Part shown: positions 1-6,192 of the stretch, in pieces
Layout: every line of letters begins with the position of its first letter
Numbering within the stretch: the stretch's first letter is position 1
NCBI GenBank assembly: GCA_964626795.1
Contig: CAZVIQ010000033.1
Location: forward strand, 1-9,319
DNA: 9,319 nucleotides
Reading direction: 5' to 3'
From: RGIG1840 sp964626795
GTDB lineage: Bacteria; Bacillota_I; Bacilli_A; RF39; UBA660
The notes under the pieces: generated by a model
The model's database searches: none
The model's input: the letters and a program-made list of their open reading frames with translations, nothing else
Told to the model about the DNA's origin: nothing
Program-made: the position numbers and the translations under genes

Positions 1-278
1 GTTAATTTTATATTATATTTTACTGCTACATTTCCTGTGTTTTTTACTGTAAATACTTTAGTTACGCTTACTCCTGGAAGTGCTTCTGAAAGTGAAATAA
101 CTTCTGTATCTGTAAGAGTTAGTCTTAATGTTCCAGTTGTTATTACAGTCTCGGTAGCATTTTCATTACCACCTATATTCGCAGTAAAAAATGCATAGGT
201 TAGTCCTATGGTTAAAACTACTATTATTCCTATTATAGATATTCCTATTGCCATTAATTTTTTATCATACTTCTTCAT
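1..278 (-). CDS. SipW-type signal peptide protein (TasA/camelysin-like), partial, 3' end off the left edge
   Basis: Ninety-two residues are readable from the ATG at 278 to the window edge, starting MKKYDKKLMAIGISIIGIIV. A basic N-terminus (residues 1-8) is followed by a hydrophobic segment (about 9-27) and the boundary LTYAFFTANI, the pattern of signal peptides cut by the SipW-type signal peptidase. The mature part is Thr/Ser/Val-rich and beta-like, with TGTLRLTLTD and then a PGVSVTKVFTVKNTGNVAVKYNIKL segment split across about residues 65-90, as in TasA/camelysin (M73-like) and related Ig-like surface proteins. Known relatives are exported and form fibres or surface layers; the exact role here is unknown. 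The start is supported by a partial Shine-Dalgarno (GAGTGA) 6-7 nt upstream and a promoter at 305-333. No sipW is visible in the window, so the processing peptidase must be encoded elsewhere, possibly further left. The family call is firm for the signal peptide and less firm for the mature domain. Confidence 0.8.
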   Translation of the reverse strand, partial: MKKYDKKLMAIGISIIGIIVVLTIGLTYAFFTANIGGNENATETVITTGTLRLTLTDTEVISLSEALPGVSVTKVFTVKNTGNVAVKYNIKL

Positions 279-280
279 AA

Positions 281-309
281 AAAATCACTCTATCCTATAG
301 AATGATTTT
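281..309 (-). terminator. Hairpin terminator of the lipid operon, overlapping the next promoter
   Basis: The 29 nt form an inverted repeat with 13-nt arms and a 3-nt loop. On the minus-strand RNA the arms read AAAAUCAUUCUAU and AUAGAGUGAUUUU, with one G-U wobble and loop AGG. The right arm runs into two more U, giving a six-U tract just before the AUG at 278. This fits a Rho-independent terminator for transcripts arriving from 365 and beyond, though the stem is AU-rich and so not very stable. It could instead be a DNA operator for the gene at 1-278, because it overlaps that gene's -10 box and its Shine-Dalgarno. Confidence 0.55.
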
Positions 310-333
310 ATCATTATTATGTGCCTTATTCAA
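305..333 (-). promoter_or_regulatory. Sigma-A-like promoter of the SipW-type exported protein gene
   Basis: On the minus strand, TTGAAT (328-333) and TAAAAT (305-310) are separated by 17 nt, and the -10 is preceded by TGA, an extended -10 (TGn). This is 4/6 and 5/6 agreement with TTGACA/TATAAT. The predicted start near 298 would give a leader of about 20 nt containing GAGTGA. Such a transcript lacks most of the left arm of the 281-309 hairpin, so its ribosome binding site would be free. Confidence 0.6.
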
Positions 334-364
334 GCACTAATTTTGTCGCTTTTTATACTTTATT

Positions 365-1024
365 CTATACTACATATAATAATATTGAAAAGAAATGAAG
401 GATACTTGCAACTAATACAAATATATGAAATATTGAATGCATATATTTTTTATTTTTTCCTATTCCATAGAATATTGTACCAACAGTATACATTATTCCT
501 CCTGCTACTAAAAGATAAAGTCCTCCTTTTTCAAGTGCAACTGAAAGAGGTTTAAATGCAAATACTACTATCCAACCCATTAGAATGTAAAAAAATGTTG
601 ATAGTTTTTTAAATTTTCTAATATCTATAGCTTTTAATACTATACCAAAAATAGCACATAACCATACGATTGAAAATATTATCCAGCCCACTTTACCATT
701 TAAAGTTACTAATGTAAAAGGTGTATAAGTTCCAGCTATTAATAGAAATATACTGCTGTGATCAAGTATTCTAAATACCATTTTAGCTTTATTTGGTTTT
801 AGTGAATGATATAAAGTAGACATTGTATATAAAATAATTAAAGTAATTCCATAAACTATTGAAGAAGCTAGAGCCCATGGATTACCATGAACTGAGCTGT
901 AAACTACAGTAAGTACAAGTGCAATTATTGAAAATAAAATTCCAAGTCCATGACTTATTGCATTTACCAGTTCTTCTCCTATAGTATATTTAGGAATATT
1001 TACTTTTTCTTCTAATTTTGACAT
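365..1024 (-). CDS. trhA: Hemolysin III / PAQR-family membrane homeostasis protein (TrhA-like)
   Basis: A 219-residue integral membrane protein of the HlyIII/PAQR family at the usual length, with about seven hydrophobic segments. The metal-site signature residues are present: SHGLG (S24, H25), STLYHS (S69, H73), LDHSSIF (D88, H89) and the C-terminal HSIFHIFVLVASILHF (H196, H200, H210). PAQR proteins are related to ceramidase-like metal hydrolases. Bacterial members are linked to membrane energetics and lipid homeostasis, and the old name hemolysin is not evidence of a toxin. It is the last gene of the operon and overlaps the upstream acyltransferase by 35 nt. AAAAGGAAAA about 8 nt before the ATG supports this start. 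Placement behind two acyltransferases fits a membrane-lipid role. Substrate unknown. Confidence 0.9.
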   Translation of the reverse strand: MSKLEEKVNIPKYTIGEELVNAISHGLGILFSIIALVLTVVYSSVHGNPWALASSIVYGITLIILYTMSTLYHSLKPNKAKMVFRILDHSSIFLLIAGTYTPFTLVTLNGKVGWIIFSIVWLCAIFGIVLKAIDIRKFKKLSTFFYILMGWIVVFAFKPLSVALEKGGLYLLVAGGIMYTVGTIFYGIGKNKKYMHSIFHIFVLVASILHFFSILLYVV

Positions 1025-1643
1025 TTTTATTTTCCTTTTCTTTATTTATTTTTTCTAATTCGTAATATAATTCAGTCATTTTTTCTCTTAACATTTCATT
1101 TGCTTCTTCTAAAGTCATATTTTCTACTTTAAAAGGTTTTCCATATTTAAGAGATAAATCTTTACTTCTAAATTTATATTTACCATATACTACGCTAGGT
1201 ACTATCCAAGCATTCGTTTTTTGAGCAAATGATACTGCTCCATATCTAAAAGGTAAAAATAAATTTTCTTTTTTTCTATTTATTGTTCCTTCTGGAAATA
1301 TTCCATAAACTGCTCCAGCTTTTAAAACTTCCAGAGATTGATCTTTAGCATTTTCATCTTTATTTTTTCTATCAACTGGAATGGTCCCAATAAATCTAAA
1401 TAACCAGCCTAGTTTTCCATCATGAAGCTCTTTTTTAGCTAAAAAATGTATTCCTCTTCTAGTTCCCATAGCAAGCGCAAAACCATCCAAATCAAAAGTA
1501 TGATTACAGGCTAAAATTGTAGGTCCTTTTTTAGGTATATTTTCTTTATCATATAATTTTGGATTATACCATGTTCTCATTAAAATATAAAATAAAGGTC
1601 TTAAAAACAAATATCCAAAATTATTTATTTTCTTCTTTTCCAT
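990..1643 (-). CDS. PlsC-type lysophospholipid (1-acyl-glycerol-3-phosphate) acyltransferase, short paralogue
   Basis: A 217-residue LPLAT/PlsC-family acyltransferase, which typically moves an acyl chain from acyl-ACP or acyl-CoA to lysophosphatidic acid at the membrane. The four family blocks are visible: NHTFDLD (catalytic H48 and D53, HX4D), GTIPVDR (86-92), FPEGT (116-120, phosphate binding) and WIVPSVVYG (146-154). The N-terminal stretch FGYLFLRPLFYILMR is a likely membrane-contact helix. The C-terminus is strongly basic (KEKENKNVKIRRKSK). It overlaps the upstream paralogue by 23 nt and the downstream PAQR gene by 35 nt, so translation is probably coupled. AAAGG lies 9-10 nt before the ATG. 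Active-site residues are intact, so it should be active. Whether it acts on glycerol-3-phosphate lipids or on another lysolipid cannot be read from sequence. Confidence 0.9.
   Translation of the reverse strand: MEKKKINNFGYLFLRPLFYILMRTWYNPKLYDKENIPKKGPTILACNHTFDLDGFALAMGTRRGIHFLAKKELHDGKLGWLFRFIGTIPVDRKNKDENAKDQSLEVLKAGAVYGIFPEGTINRKKENLFLPFRYGAVSFAQKTNAWIVPSVVYGKYKFRSKDLSLKYGKPFKVENMTLEEANEMLREKMTELYYELEKINKEKENKNVKIRRKSKYS
1096..1139. repeat. Copy 1 of a 44-bp perfect direct repeat in the plsC paralogues
   Basis: Identical to 1697-1740 at an offset of 601 nt. It encodes the shared peptide KPFKVENMTLEEANE near the C-terminus of each acyltransferase. The surrounding DNA has diverged, so this patch suggests recent gene conversion or strong constraint after a tandem duplication. 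Confidence 0.9.
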
Positions 1644-2481
1644 TGCTTTCGCCTTTCAAATCAAGAAGCAGATTTTTAATAGTATTATCCAGTTTCTCAT
1701 TTGCTTCTTCTAAAGTCATATTTTCTACTTTAAAAGGTTTCCCAAATTTTATTCTTAAGTTTTTACTTCTAAATTCATATTTACCATTTACTGCAAAAGG
1801 AATAATTGTTGCATCTGTCTTTTGAGCCATTGATACCGCACCAAATTTAAGTGGTATTAATAACGAATTCTTATATTCACTTTTAGTGATTTTCTTTTCC
1901 TTTAAGAGTTTTCTTAAACTACTATCAGCATCTAATACATATTCTTTTAATTCTTCTTTAGTAATTATCTTTTTACTTTCAAGTTCAATTAATAACTCTA
2001 CCTGAGTATATTTTATTCCTCTAGGTTTAATTAGTTTTATTAGTTCTTCTTTAGACATATCATTTTTTAAAATATCATAAAGAGTATTTAATTTATCTTT
2101 TTTACAGGTTACTTCATTTCTTGTTCCTTCAGGAAACAATCCTAAAGCACCTCCGCTTTTTAATATATCTATTGCTTCGCCCTTTGCTGTTTCGTCTTTT
2201 ATACTTCTATCAACTGGAATGCACCCTGCAAGTTTAAAGAAAAACGCTCCCTTTCCATCAAAATATTCTTTTTTTGCCATATAATGTACTACTCTTTTAG
2301 TACATCCTACAGCCATAAATTGATCATGAGTATGTATGTGATTCCCACATAAAATTATTGCTCCTTTTTTAGGAACCTTTATTTTATTAATAGTTTTAGG
2401 ATTATAATATAGTTTAAATAATCCTGTAATTACTGGTCTTAAAATCTTATAGGGTAAATTAGTATTACCTGGTCTTTTCAT
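1621..2481 (-). CDS. PlsC-type lysophospholipid acyltransferase with a helical insertion of about 80 residues
   Basis: Second LPLAT/PlsC-family acyltransferase, 286 residues and first of the tandem pair. Family blocks: NHIHTHD (H48, D53), GCIPVDR (86-92), FPEGTRN (116-122) and IIPFAVNG (226-233). Compared with the 217-residue paralogue, an extra block of about 80 residues lies between FPEGTRN and LLIPLKFGAVSMA (roughly residues 124-206). It is Lys/Glu/Leu-rich and appears to hold three short helix-turn-helix units ending KEEL or KSEY, similar in pattern to SHOCT-like motifs. Both flanks stay in frame and the catalytic blocks are intact, so this is a real insertion rather than a frameshift. 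The ATG follows the histidine kinase TAA directly (TAAATG), and AAGGAAGGA (2488-2496) inside the kinase's last codons is its ribosome binding site. Likely a membrane enzyme of phosphatidic acid or lysolipid acylation. Confidence 0.88.
   Translation of the reverse strand: MKRPGNTNLPYKILRPVITGLFKLYYNPKTINKIKVPKKGAIILCGNHIHTHDQFMAVGCTKRVVHYMAKKEYFDGKGAFFFKLAGCIPVDRSIKDETAKGEAIDILKSGGALGLFPEGTRNEVTCKKDKLNTLYDILKNDMSKEELIKLIKPRGIKYTQVELLIELESKKIITKEELKEYVLDADSSLRKLLKEKKITKSEYKNSLLIPLKFGAVSMAQKTDATIIPFAVNGKYEFRSKNLRIKFGKPFKVENMTLEEANEKLDNTIKNLLLDLKGESNGKEENK
1697..1740. repeat. Copy 2 of a 44-bp perfect direct repeat in the plsC paralogues
   Basis: Identical to 1096-1139. A shorter 17-bp match (2205-2221 with 1367-1383) covers the IPVDR block. 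Together they show that the two acyltransferase genes are tandem duplicates. Confidence 0.9.
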
Positions 2482-3771
2482 TTATATTCCTTCCTTTTTT
2501 ATAGTAAAATATATGCTTAATCCACCTAAATTATTGTTTTTTGCATATATAGTACCTTTATGTACTTCTATTATTTCTTTACAAATTGATAATCCAAGTC
2601 CCGGAATTTTTCTTGAAGGATCAGAAGTAAATAGAGGTTCAAATATTCTTGTAAGATATTCTTCTTTTACTCCACCTGCATTATCACTTATTATAAATTC
2701 ATAGAATTCTTTAGAACTTTTACATTCTATAGTAATTATACCACATTTTTTTCCCATATGATTAACACTATTTGTAATTATATTACTAAATATTCTTTTT
2801 ATCTTAGATAAATCTACTGAAATTTCCCCTTTTTTCACATGACTTATTATTTTAAATTCAATATTTTTTTCTTTAAGTTCTTCTTTATAATCTTTTTCTA
2901 AAAAAGATAAAATGTCTGATATTTTACAAGTTTCAAGTTTTAAAGTACCTTCAATATTACAACTTAAAAAATCATCGAATTCTTCAATTATTTCTTTAAG
3001 TCCTACAGATTTATTATATATTTTCTTAATATAGCCTTTTTTAGTATCTTCTGACAATTCAGCAGTATCAAGTCTACTTGCATATCCCATAATTGAAGTA
3101 AGTGGAGTTTTAATATCATGAGAAATTGAAGCAATAATTCTATTTTGCTTTACTTTTTCTTCTTCTATCTTTTCAATAAGTTCTATAAAATTATTTTGAA
3201 TTTCATCTATTTGAGTTTTTATTTTTCTTCTTTTAGGTCTTATACCTATTTTATAATTTTTTAAGTCCATTTGAAGTTTTGTTATAGGACTTACTATATT
3301 AAAAGTAGTGAGAATAAATGCAATTATAATAACAATTAAAGATAAAATTAATTCATAAATTATAAAGTTCTGTATTACAAGATAATTTGAAATTGAAGGA
3401 TCTGTATTATCATAATAATTAATAATATAATAACCTTCTTTTTTTTCAACAATTCTTGTTGAAATATAAAAAGGTCTCTGATCTTCTTTTTTTTCATTAG
3501 AACAAATTATTTTATTGTTTTCATCTTTAATTATTAAAATTGAACCATATTCATTAGTAATTTCTGCACATATATTCTTAATATTTTCTTCGTTAGAAGT
3601 TTCAATTTTCTTTATAAATTTTTTTATATCATTTTCATATCTTAAAGAAGTTTCAATTATATTACTGTTTATTTTTTCAATAAGATAGAATTTATAGTAC
3701 GCAAAAACTAAAAAAGCATTTACAAAAAATATTATTAATATGCTGTAAATTGTTTTCTTTTTTATATTCAT
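2482..3771 (-). CDS. Membrane sensor histidine kinase (HAMP-HisKA-HATPase)
   Basis: A 429-residue class I sensor kinase. Transmembrane segment 1 is about residues 7-27 and segment 2 about 136-157. The 105-110 residues between them should face outside and have the mixed helix/strand look of a small PAS/Cache-like sensor, not firmly assignable. A HAMP-like linker follows (SPITKL at 161-166, DEI at 189-191). The HisKA H-box is SISHDIKTPLTS with phospho-accepting H218. The ATPase domain has the N-box NIITN (330-334), G1 DNAGG (363-367), an F-box-like IFEPLF and G2 GLGLS (391-395). All catalytic landmarks are present, so it should be active. It starts directly after the response regulator stop (TAAATG) and ends directly before the next gene's ATG, so the pair is translated as a unit. 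Its place among lipid genes suggests a membrane or lipid signal, which is inference. Confidence 0.92.
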   Translation of the reverse strand: MNIKKKTIYSILIIFFVNAFLVFAYYKFYLIEKINSNIIETSLRYENDIKKFIKKIETSNEENIKNICAEITNEYGSILIIKDENNKIICSNEKKEDQRPFYISTRIVEKKEGYYIINYYDNTDPSISNYLVIQNFIIYELILSLIVIIIAFILTTFNIVSPITKLQMDLKNYKIGIRPKRRKIKTQIDEIQNNFIELIEKIEEEKVKQNRIIASISHDIKTPLTSIMGYASRLDTAELSEDTKKGYIKKIYNKSVGLKEIIEEFDDFLSCNIEGTLKLETCKISDILSFLEKDYKEELKEKNIEFKIISHVKKGEISVDLSKIKRIFSNIITNSVNHMGKKCGIITIECKSSKEFYEFIISDNAGGVKEEYLTRIFEPLFTSDPSRKIPGLGLSICKEIIEVHKGTIYAKNNNLGGLSIYFTIKKEGI

Positions 3772-4443
3772 TTAATCAATTACCTTTACAAATTTATATC
3801 CAAGTCCCCAGATGGTTTTGATATATTTTTCATCATTATCAAATTTCATTCTAAGACTTTTTATATTTACTGCGACTACACCAATATCTCCATAAGTAGA
3901 ACCCCATACGCTCTCATAAATCTGATCTTTAGATAATACTACCCCAGCATTTTTCATTAAATATGAAAGTAATTCAAATTCTCTTGTTGATAAGTCTATA
4001 AGTTTTCCACTTTTATATGCTTCCATAGTTTCAATATTTATTTTTATTTCGCCGATTTCATATACTTTATTATTTTCTACTCTATTATCTCTTCGAATAT
4101 GTGCTTTAACTCTTGCAACTAATTCTTCAATAATAAAAGGCTTTGTAATATAATCATCCGCACCTATTTCAAAGCCTAATATTTTATCAATCATCGAATT
4201 TTTAGCAGTGACAAAAATAATAGGTGCGTTTGTCTTATTTCTTATTTTAGAGCAAACTTCTGTACCTGTAATCTTTGGCATCATTACATCTAAAAGAATT
4301 AAGTCAAAAGAATTGTTTTCAATTTCTTTTAATGCTTCTTCGCCATCATATTTAATAATGGTTTCAAAACCTTCGTCTACTAAAACATCACTTATTAATT
4401 CAGCAATATCTTTTTCATCATCTACAATAAGTACTTTTGACAT
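3772..4443 (-). CDS. OmpR/PhoB-family DNA-binding response regulator
   Basis: A 223-residue regulator of normal length. The receiver domain (about 1-118) has acidic pocket D8-D9-E10, phospho-acceptor D52 (LLDVMMP), T79 and K101 (KPF). A winged helix-turn-helix (about 127-221) follows, with LSTREFELLSYLM, the recognition-helix region VAVNIKSLRMKF and the wing IKTIWGLGYKF. It is the cognate partner of the adjacent kinase. The start is set by AGGAGG 5-6 nt upstream. It follows the acyl-CoA synthetase gene by only 9 nt, so it is transcribed with it. Likely targets are its own operon promoter (7117-7144 with the palindrome at 7089-7104) or other lipid genes. OmpR-type sites are usually direct repeats, so the palindrome may belong to another factor. 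Overall it resembles the VanR/PhoP-like group, but no glycopeptide-resistance genes accompany it. Confidence 0.93.
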   Translation of the reverse strand: MSKVLIVDDEKDIAELISDVLVDEGFETIIKYDGEEALKEIENNSFDLILLDVMMPKITGTEVCSKIRNKTNAPIIFVTAKNSMIDKILGFEIGADDYITKPFIIEELVARVKAHIRRDNRVENNKVYEIGEIKINIETMEAYKSGKLIDLSTREFELLSYLMKNAGVVLSKDQIYESVWGSTYGDIGVVAVNIKSLRMKFDNDEKYIKTIWGLGYKFVKVID

Positions 4444-4448
4444 TAAAT

Positions 4449-4454
4449 CCTCCT
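4449..4454 (-). promoter_or_regulatory. Full-consensus ribosome binding site of the response regulator, fused to the upstream stop
   Basis: The minus strand reads TAGGAGGATTTAATG: the TAG stop of the acyl-CoA synthetase gene (4453-4455) overlaps an exact AGGAGG. This is the strongest ribosome binding site within the operon. It fixes the regulator's start at 4443 and suggests coupled and abundant translation of the regulator. Confidence 0.85.
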
Positions 4455-6192
4455 AATTATTTTCTCCCTTTTTTTTCCTTTCTTCTTCTTCCAGTTCTCT
4501 ATATGCAACCTTACCTACTAAAGTTTTAGGTAACGTTTCTCTATATTCATATTCGTATGGCAACGAATATTTACTTATATTCATTTCACAATGTCTTTTA
4601 ATATCCTTTTTTAATTCTTCATTAAGTTCTATTCCTTCTTTAAGAACTATAAATGCTTTAGCCACCTGTATTTTTCTAGGGTGATCTATACCAATTACAG
4701 TGCTTGTTAATATTGAAGGATGAGCATTAAGTACACTTTCTATATATGATGGATAAATATTGTATCCACTTGATACAATCATTCTTTTTATTCTTTGTTT
4801 AAAGAATACAAATCCATCATGATCCATGAATCCTATATCTCCAGTATGAAGCCATGTTCTTCCATCTTCATGTTCTCTTAATACCTGCAAAGTCTCTGCC
4901 TCATCATTTAAATATCCCATCATAACCATTGGTCCACTTATACAAATTTCTCCATCGGTTCCAATAGGTGCCTCATCATGAGTACCTGGTTTAATAATTT
5001 TATAATATGTATCTGGATAAGGTATTCCTATAGTTCCAGGTTTATATGTATCAGTTGGTGTAAGACAAGATGCACCAGTTCCTTCAGTAAGTCCATAGCC
5101 TTGTTTAACTCTTGCAACAGATCCGTGTTCTAAAAGAAAATTATCTATTTTAACTTTTAGTTCATGTGTTAATAAATCTCCTCCACTTATAACACATGTT
5201 ATACTTGCTAAATCACTTTTATTAAATTTACCGTTAATTAATGATTCATACAAAGATGGTACACCTGCTAAAAGTGTTGGTTTATATTTTTTAATTTGTT
5301 TTACAAACTCCTTAGGATTAAATGCTGGAATTAGAATACATTTCATTCCTATAATTAAAGGTGTATGTATTCCGACTGCAAGCCCAAAACTATGAAATAT
5401 CGGTAATATTGCTAAAAGAGAATCGCCTGCTTTAGCAGGATCTGCCATATACATACTTGATAATGCAACTGAGTTAACATTTAAGTTTGAGAGCATTATT
5501 CCCTTTGAAATTCCTGTAGTTCCTCCACTGTATAAAATAAGTGCCAAATCATCTTTAGTAGTATTTCCCTTCATTGAATCATCAAATATTCTAGATAATC
5601 CCATAAAAGTATTCCATGAAATTATATTTGGATCATTCTTAGGTACTTTTGTTTTTCTTCCACTTTTAACATAGTATAGCGTTTTTAAAGTTCTAGTCAT
5701 TCCTTCTGAAACTGAAACATGAATTACTTTTTTCACTTTTGTATTTGGTAATATTTCTATTATTTTACCTAAAAGCAAATCAAGAACAATCAAATATTTA
5801 GATTCAGATATTTTTAAATATGACTCTATTTCATTTGTACTCGAAAGAGGATGAACCATATTTGCAACTGCACCAATTAAATTAAGTGCGTATATACTCA
5901 TAACTCCTTCTGGAGTATTAGGCATACAAATAGTAACTCTATCACCTTTTTTAACACCGTGAGCGATTAAAGAAGCTGCTATCATTTTTATTTTAGATAT
6001 CATAGTTCTATATGTCACTACTTTGCTAAAATACTGATAAGCTGGATATCCTGGATATTTATCTGCTGTTCTTTCTAAAATATCATATAAATTTCCTTCA
6101 GGATATTCTATATTCTTTGGTACTCCTGGTCTATAAAACTCAGTCCAAGGTCTTGGTAGTTCTTTTACTTTATTTAATCTCGACTTTTTCAT
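4453..6192 (-). CDS. Long-chain fatty acid-CoA ligase-like AMP-binding enzyme
   Basis: A 579-residue ANL-superfamily adenylate-forming enzyme, FadD-like in length and motif order. It should activate a carboxylic acid, probably a fatty acid, with ATP and transfer it to CoA. Motifs: P-loop YSGGTTGISKG (221-231), IFHSFG (265-270), GYGLTEGTG (365-373), HTGDIGFMDHDG (449-460, D452), QRIKRMIVSSGYNIYP (466-481, R467) and the C-terminal catalytic lysine K561 in LVGKVAYRE. No signal peptide or membrane helix is seen; it is probably cytosolic and membrane-associated. Its ATG lies inside the end of the E2-like gene (23-nt overlap), with GGAGGG (6201-6206) 8 nt upstream, so the two are translationally coupled and may work in sequence. 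Acyl-CoA from this enzyme could feed the acyltransferases downstream. The true substrate is not readable, and other aryl or medium-chain acids are possible. Confidence 0.9.
   Translation of the reverse strand: MKKSRLNKVKELPRPWTEFYRPGVPKNIEYPEGNLYDILERTADKYPGYPAYQYFSKVVTYRTMISKIKMIAASLIAHGVKKGDRVTICMPNTPEGVMSIYALNLIGAVANMVHPLSSTNEIESYLKISESKYLIVLDLLLGKIIEILPNTKVKKVIHVSVSEGMTRTLKTLYYVKSGRKTKVPKNDPNIISWNTFMGLSRIFDDSMKGNTTKDDLALILYSGGTTGISKGIMLSNLNVNSVALSSMYMADPAKAGDSLLAILPIFHSFGLAVGIHTPLIIGMKCILIPAFNPKEFVKQIKKYKPTLLAGVPSLYESLINGKFNKSDLASITCVISGGDLLTHELKVKIDNFLLEHGSVARVKQGYGLTEGTGASCLTPTDTYKPGTIGIPYPDTYYKIIKPGTHDEAPIGTDGEICISGPMVMMGYLNDEAETLQVLREHEDGRTWLHTGDIGFMDHDGFVFFKQRIKRMIVSSGYNIYPSYIESVLNAHPSILTSTVIGIDHPRKIQVAKAFIVLKEGIELNEELKKDIKRHCEMNISKYSLPYEYEYRETLPKTLVGKVAYRELEEEERKKKGENN

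Noticed and set aside
321..337. Small hairpin GTGCCTTATTCAAGCAC as the operon terminator
   Set aside because: The stem is only about six pairs with a bulge and has no T-run after it on the minus strand. The 281-309 hairpin is much stronger.
319..555. Plus-strand open frame of 78 codons
   Set aside because: It is antisense to the end of the PAQR gene, has no family match and a composition typical of reversed AT-rich membrane protein codons.
365..1024. Hemolysin toxin
   Set aside because: The hemolysin III name is historical. The PAQR metal-site pattern and the operon context fit membrane homeostasis.
1559..1825. Plus-strand open frame of 88 codons
   Set aside because: It is antisense to the junction of the two plsC genes, which have clear catalytic motifs.
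4208..4456. Plus-strand open frame of 82 codons, and a similar one at 2513-2704
   Set aside because: Both are antisense to well-supported two-component genes and show no ribosome binding site or recognisable protein.
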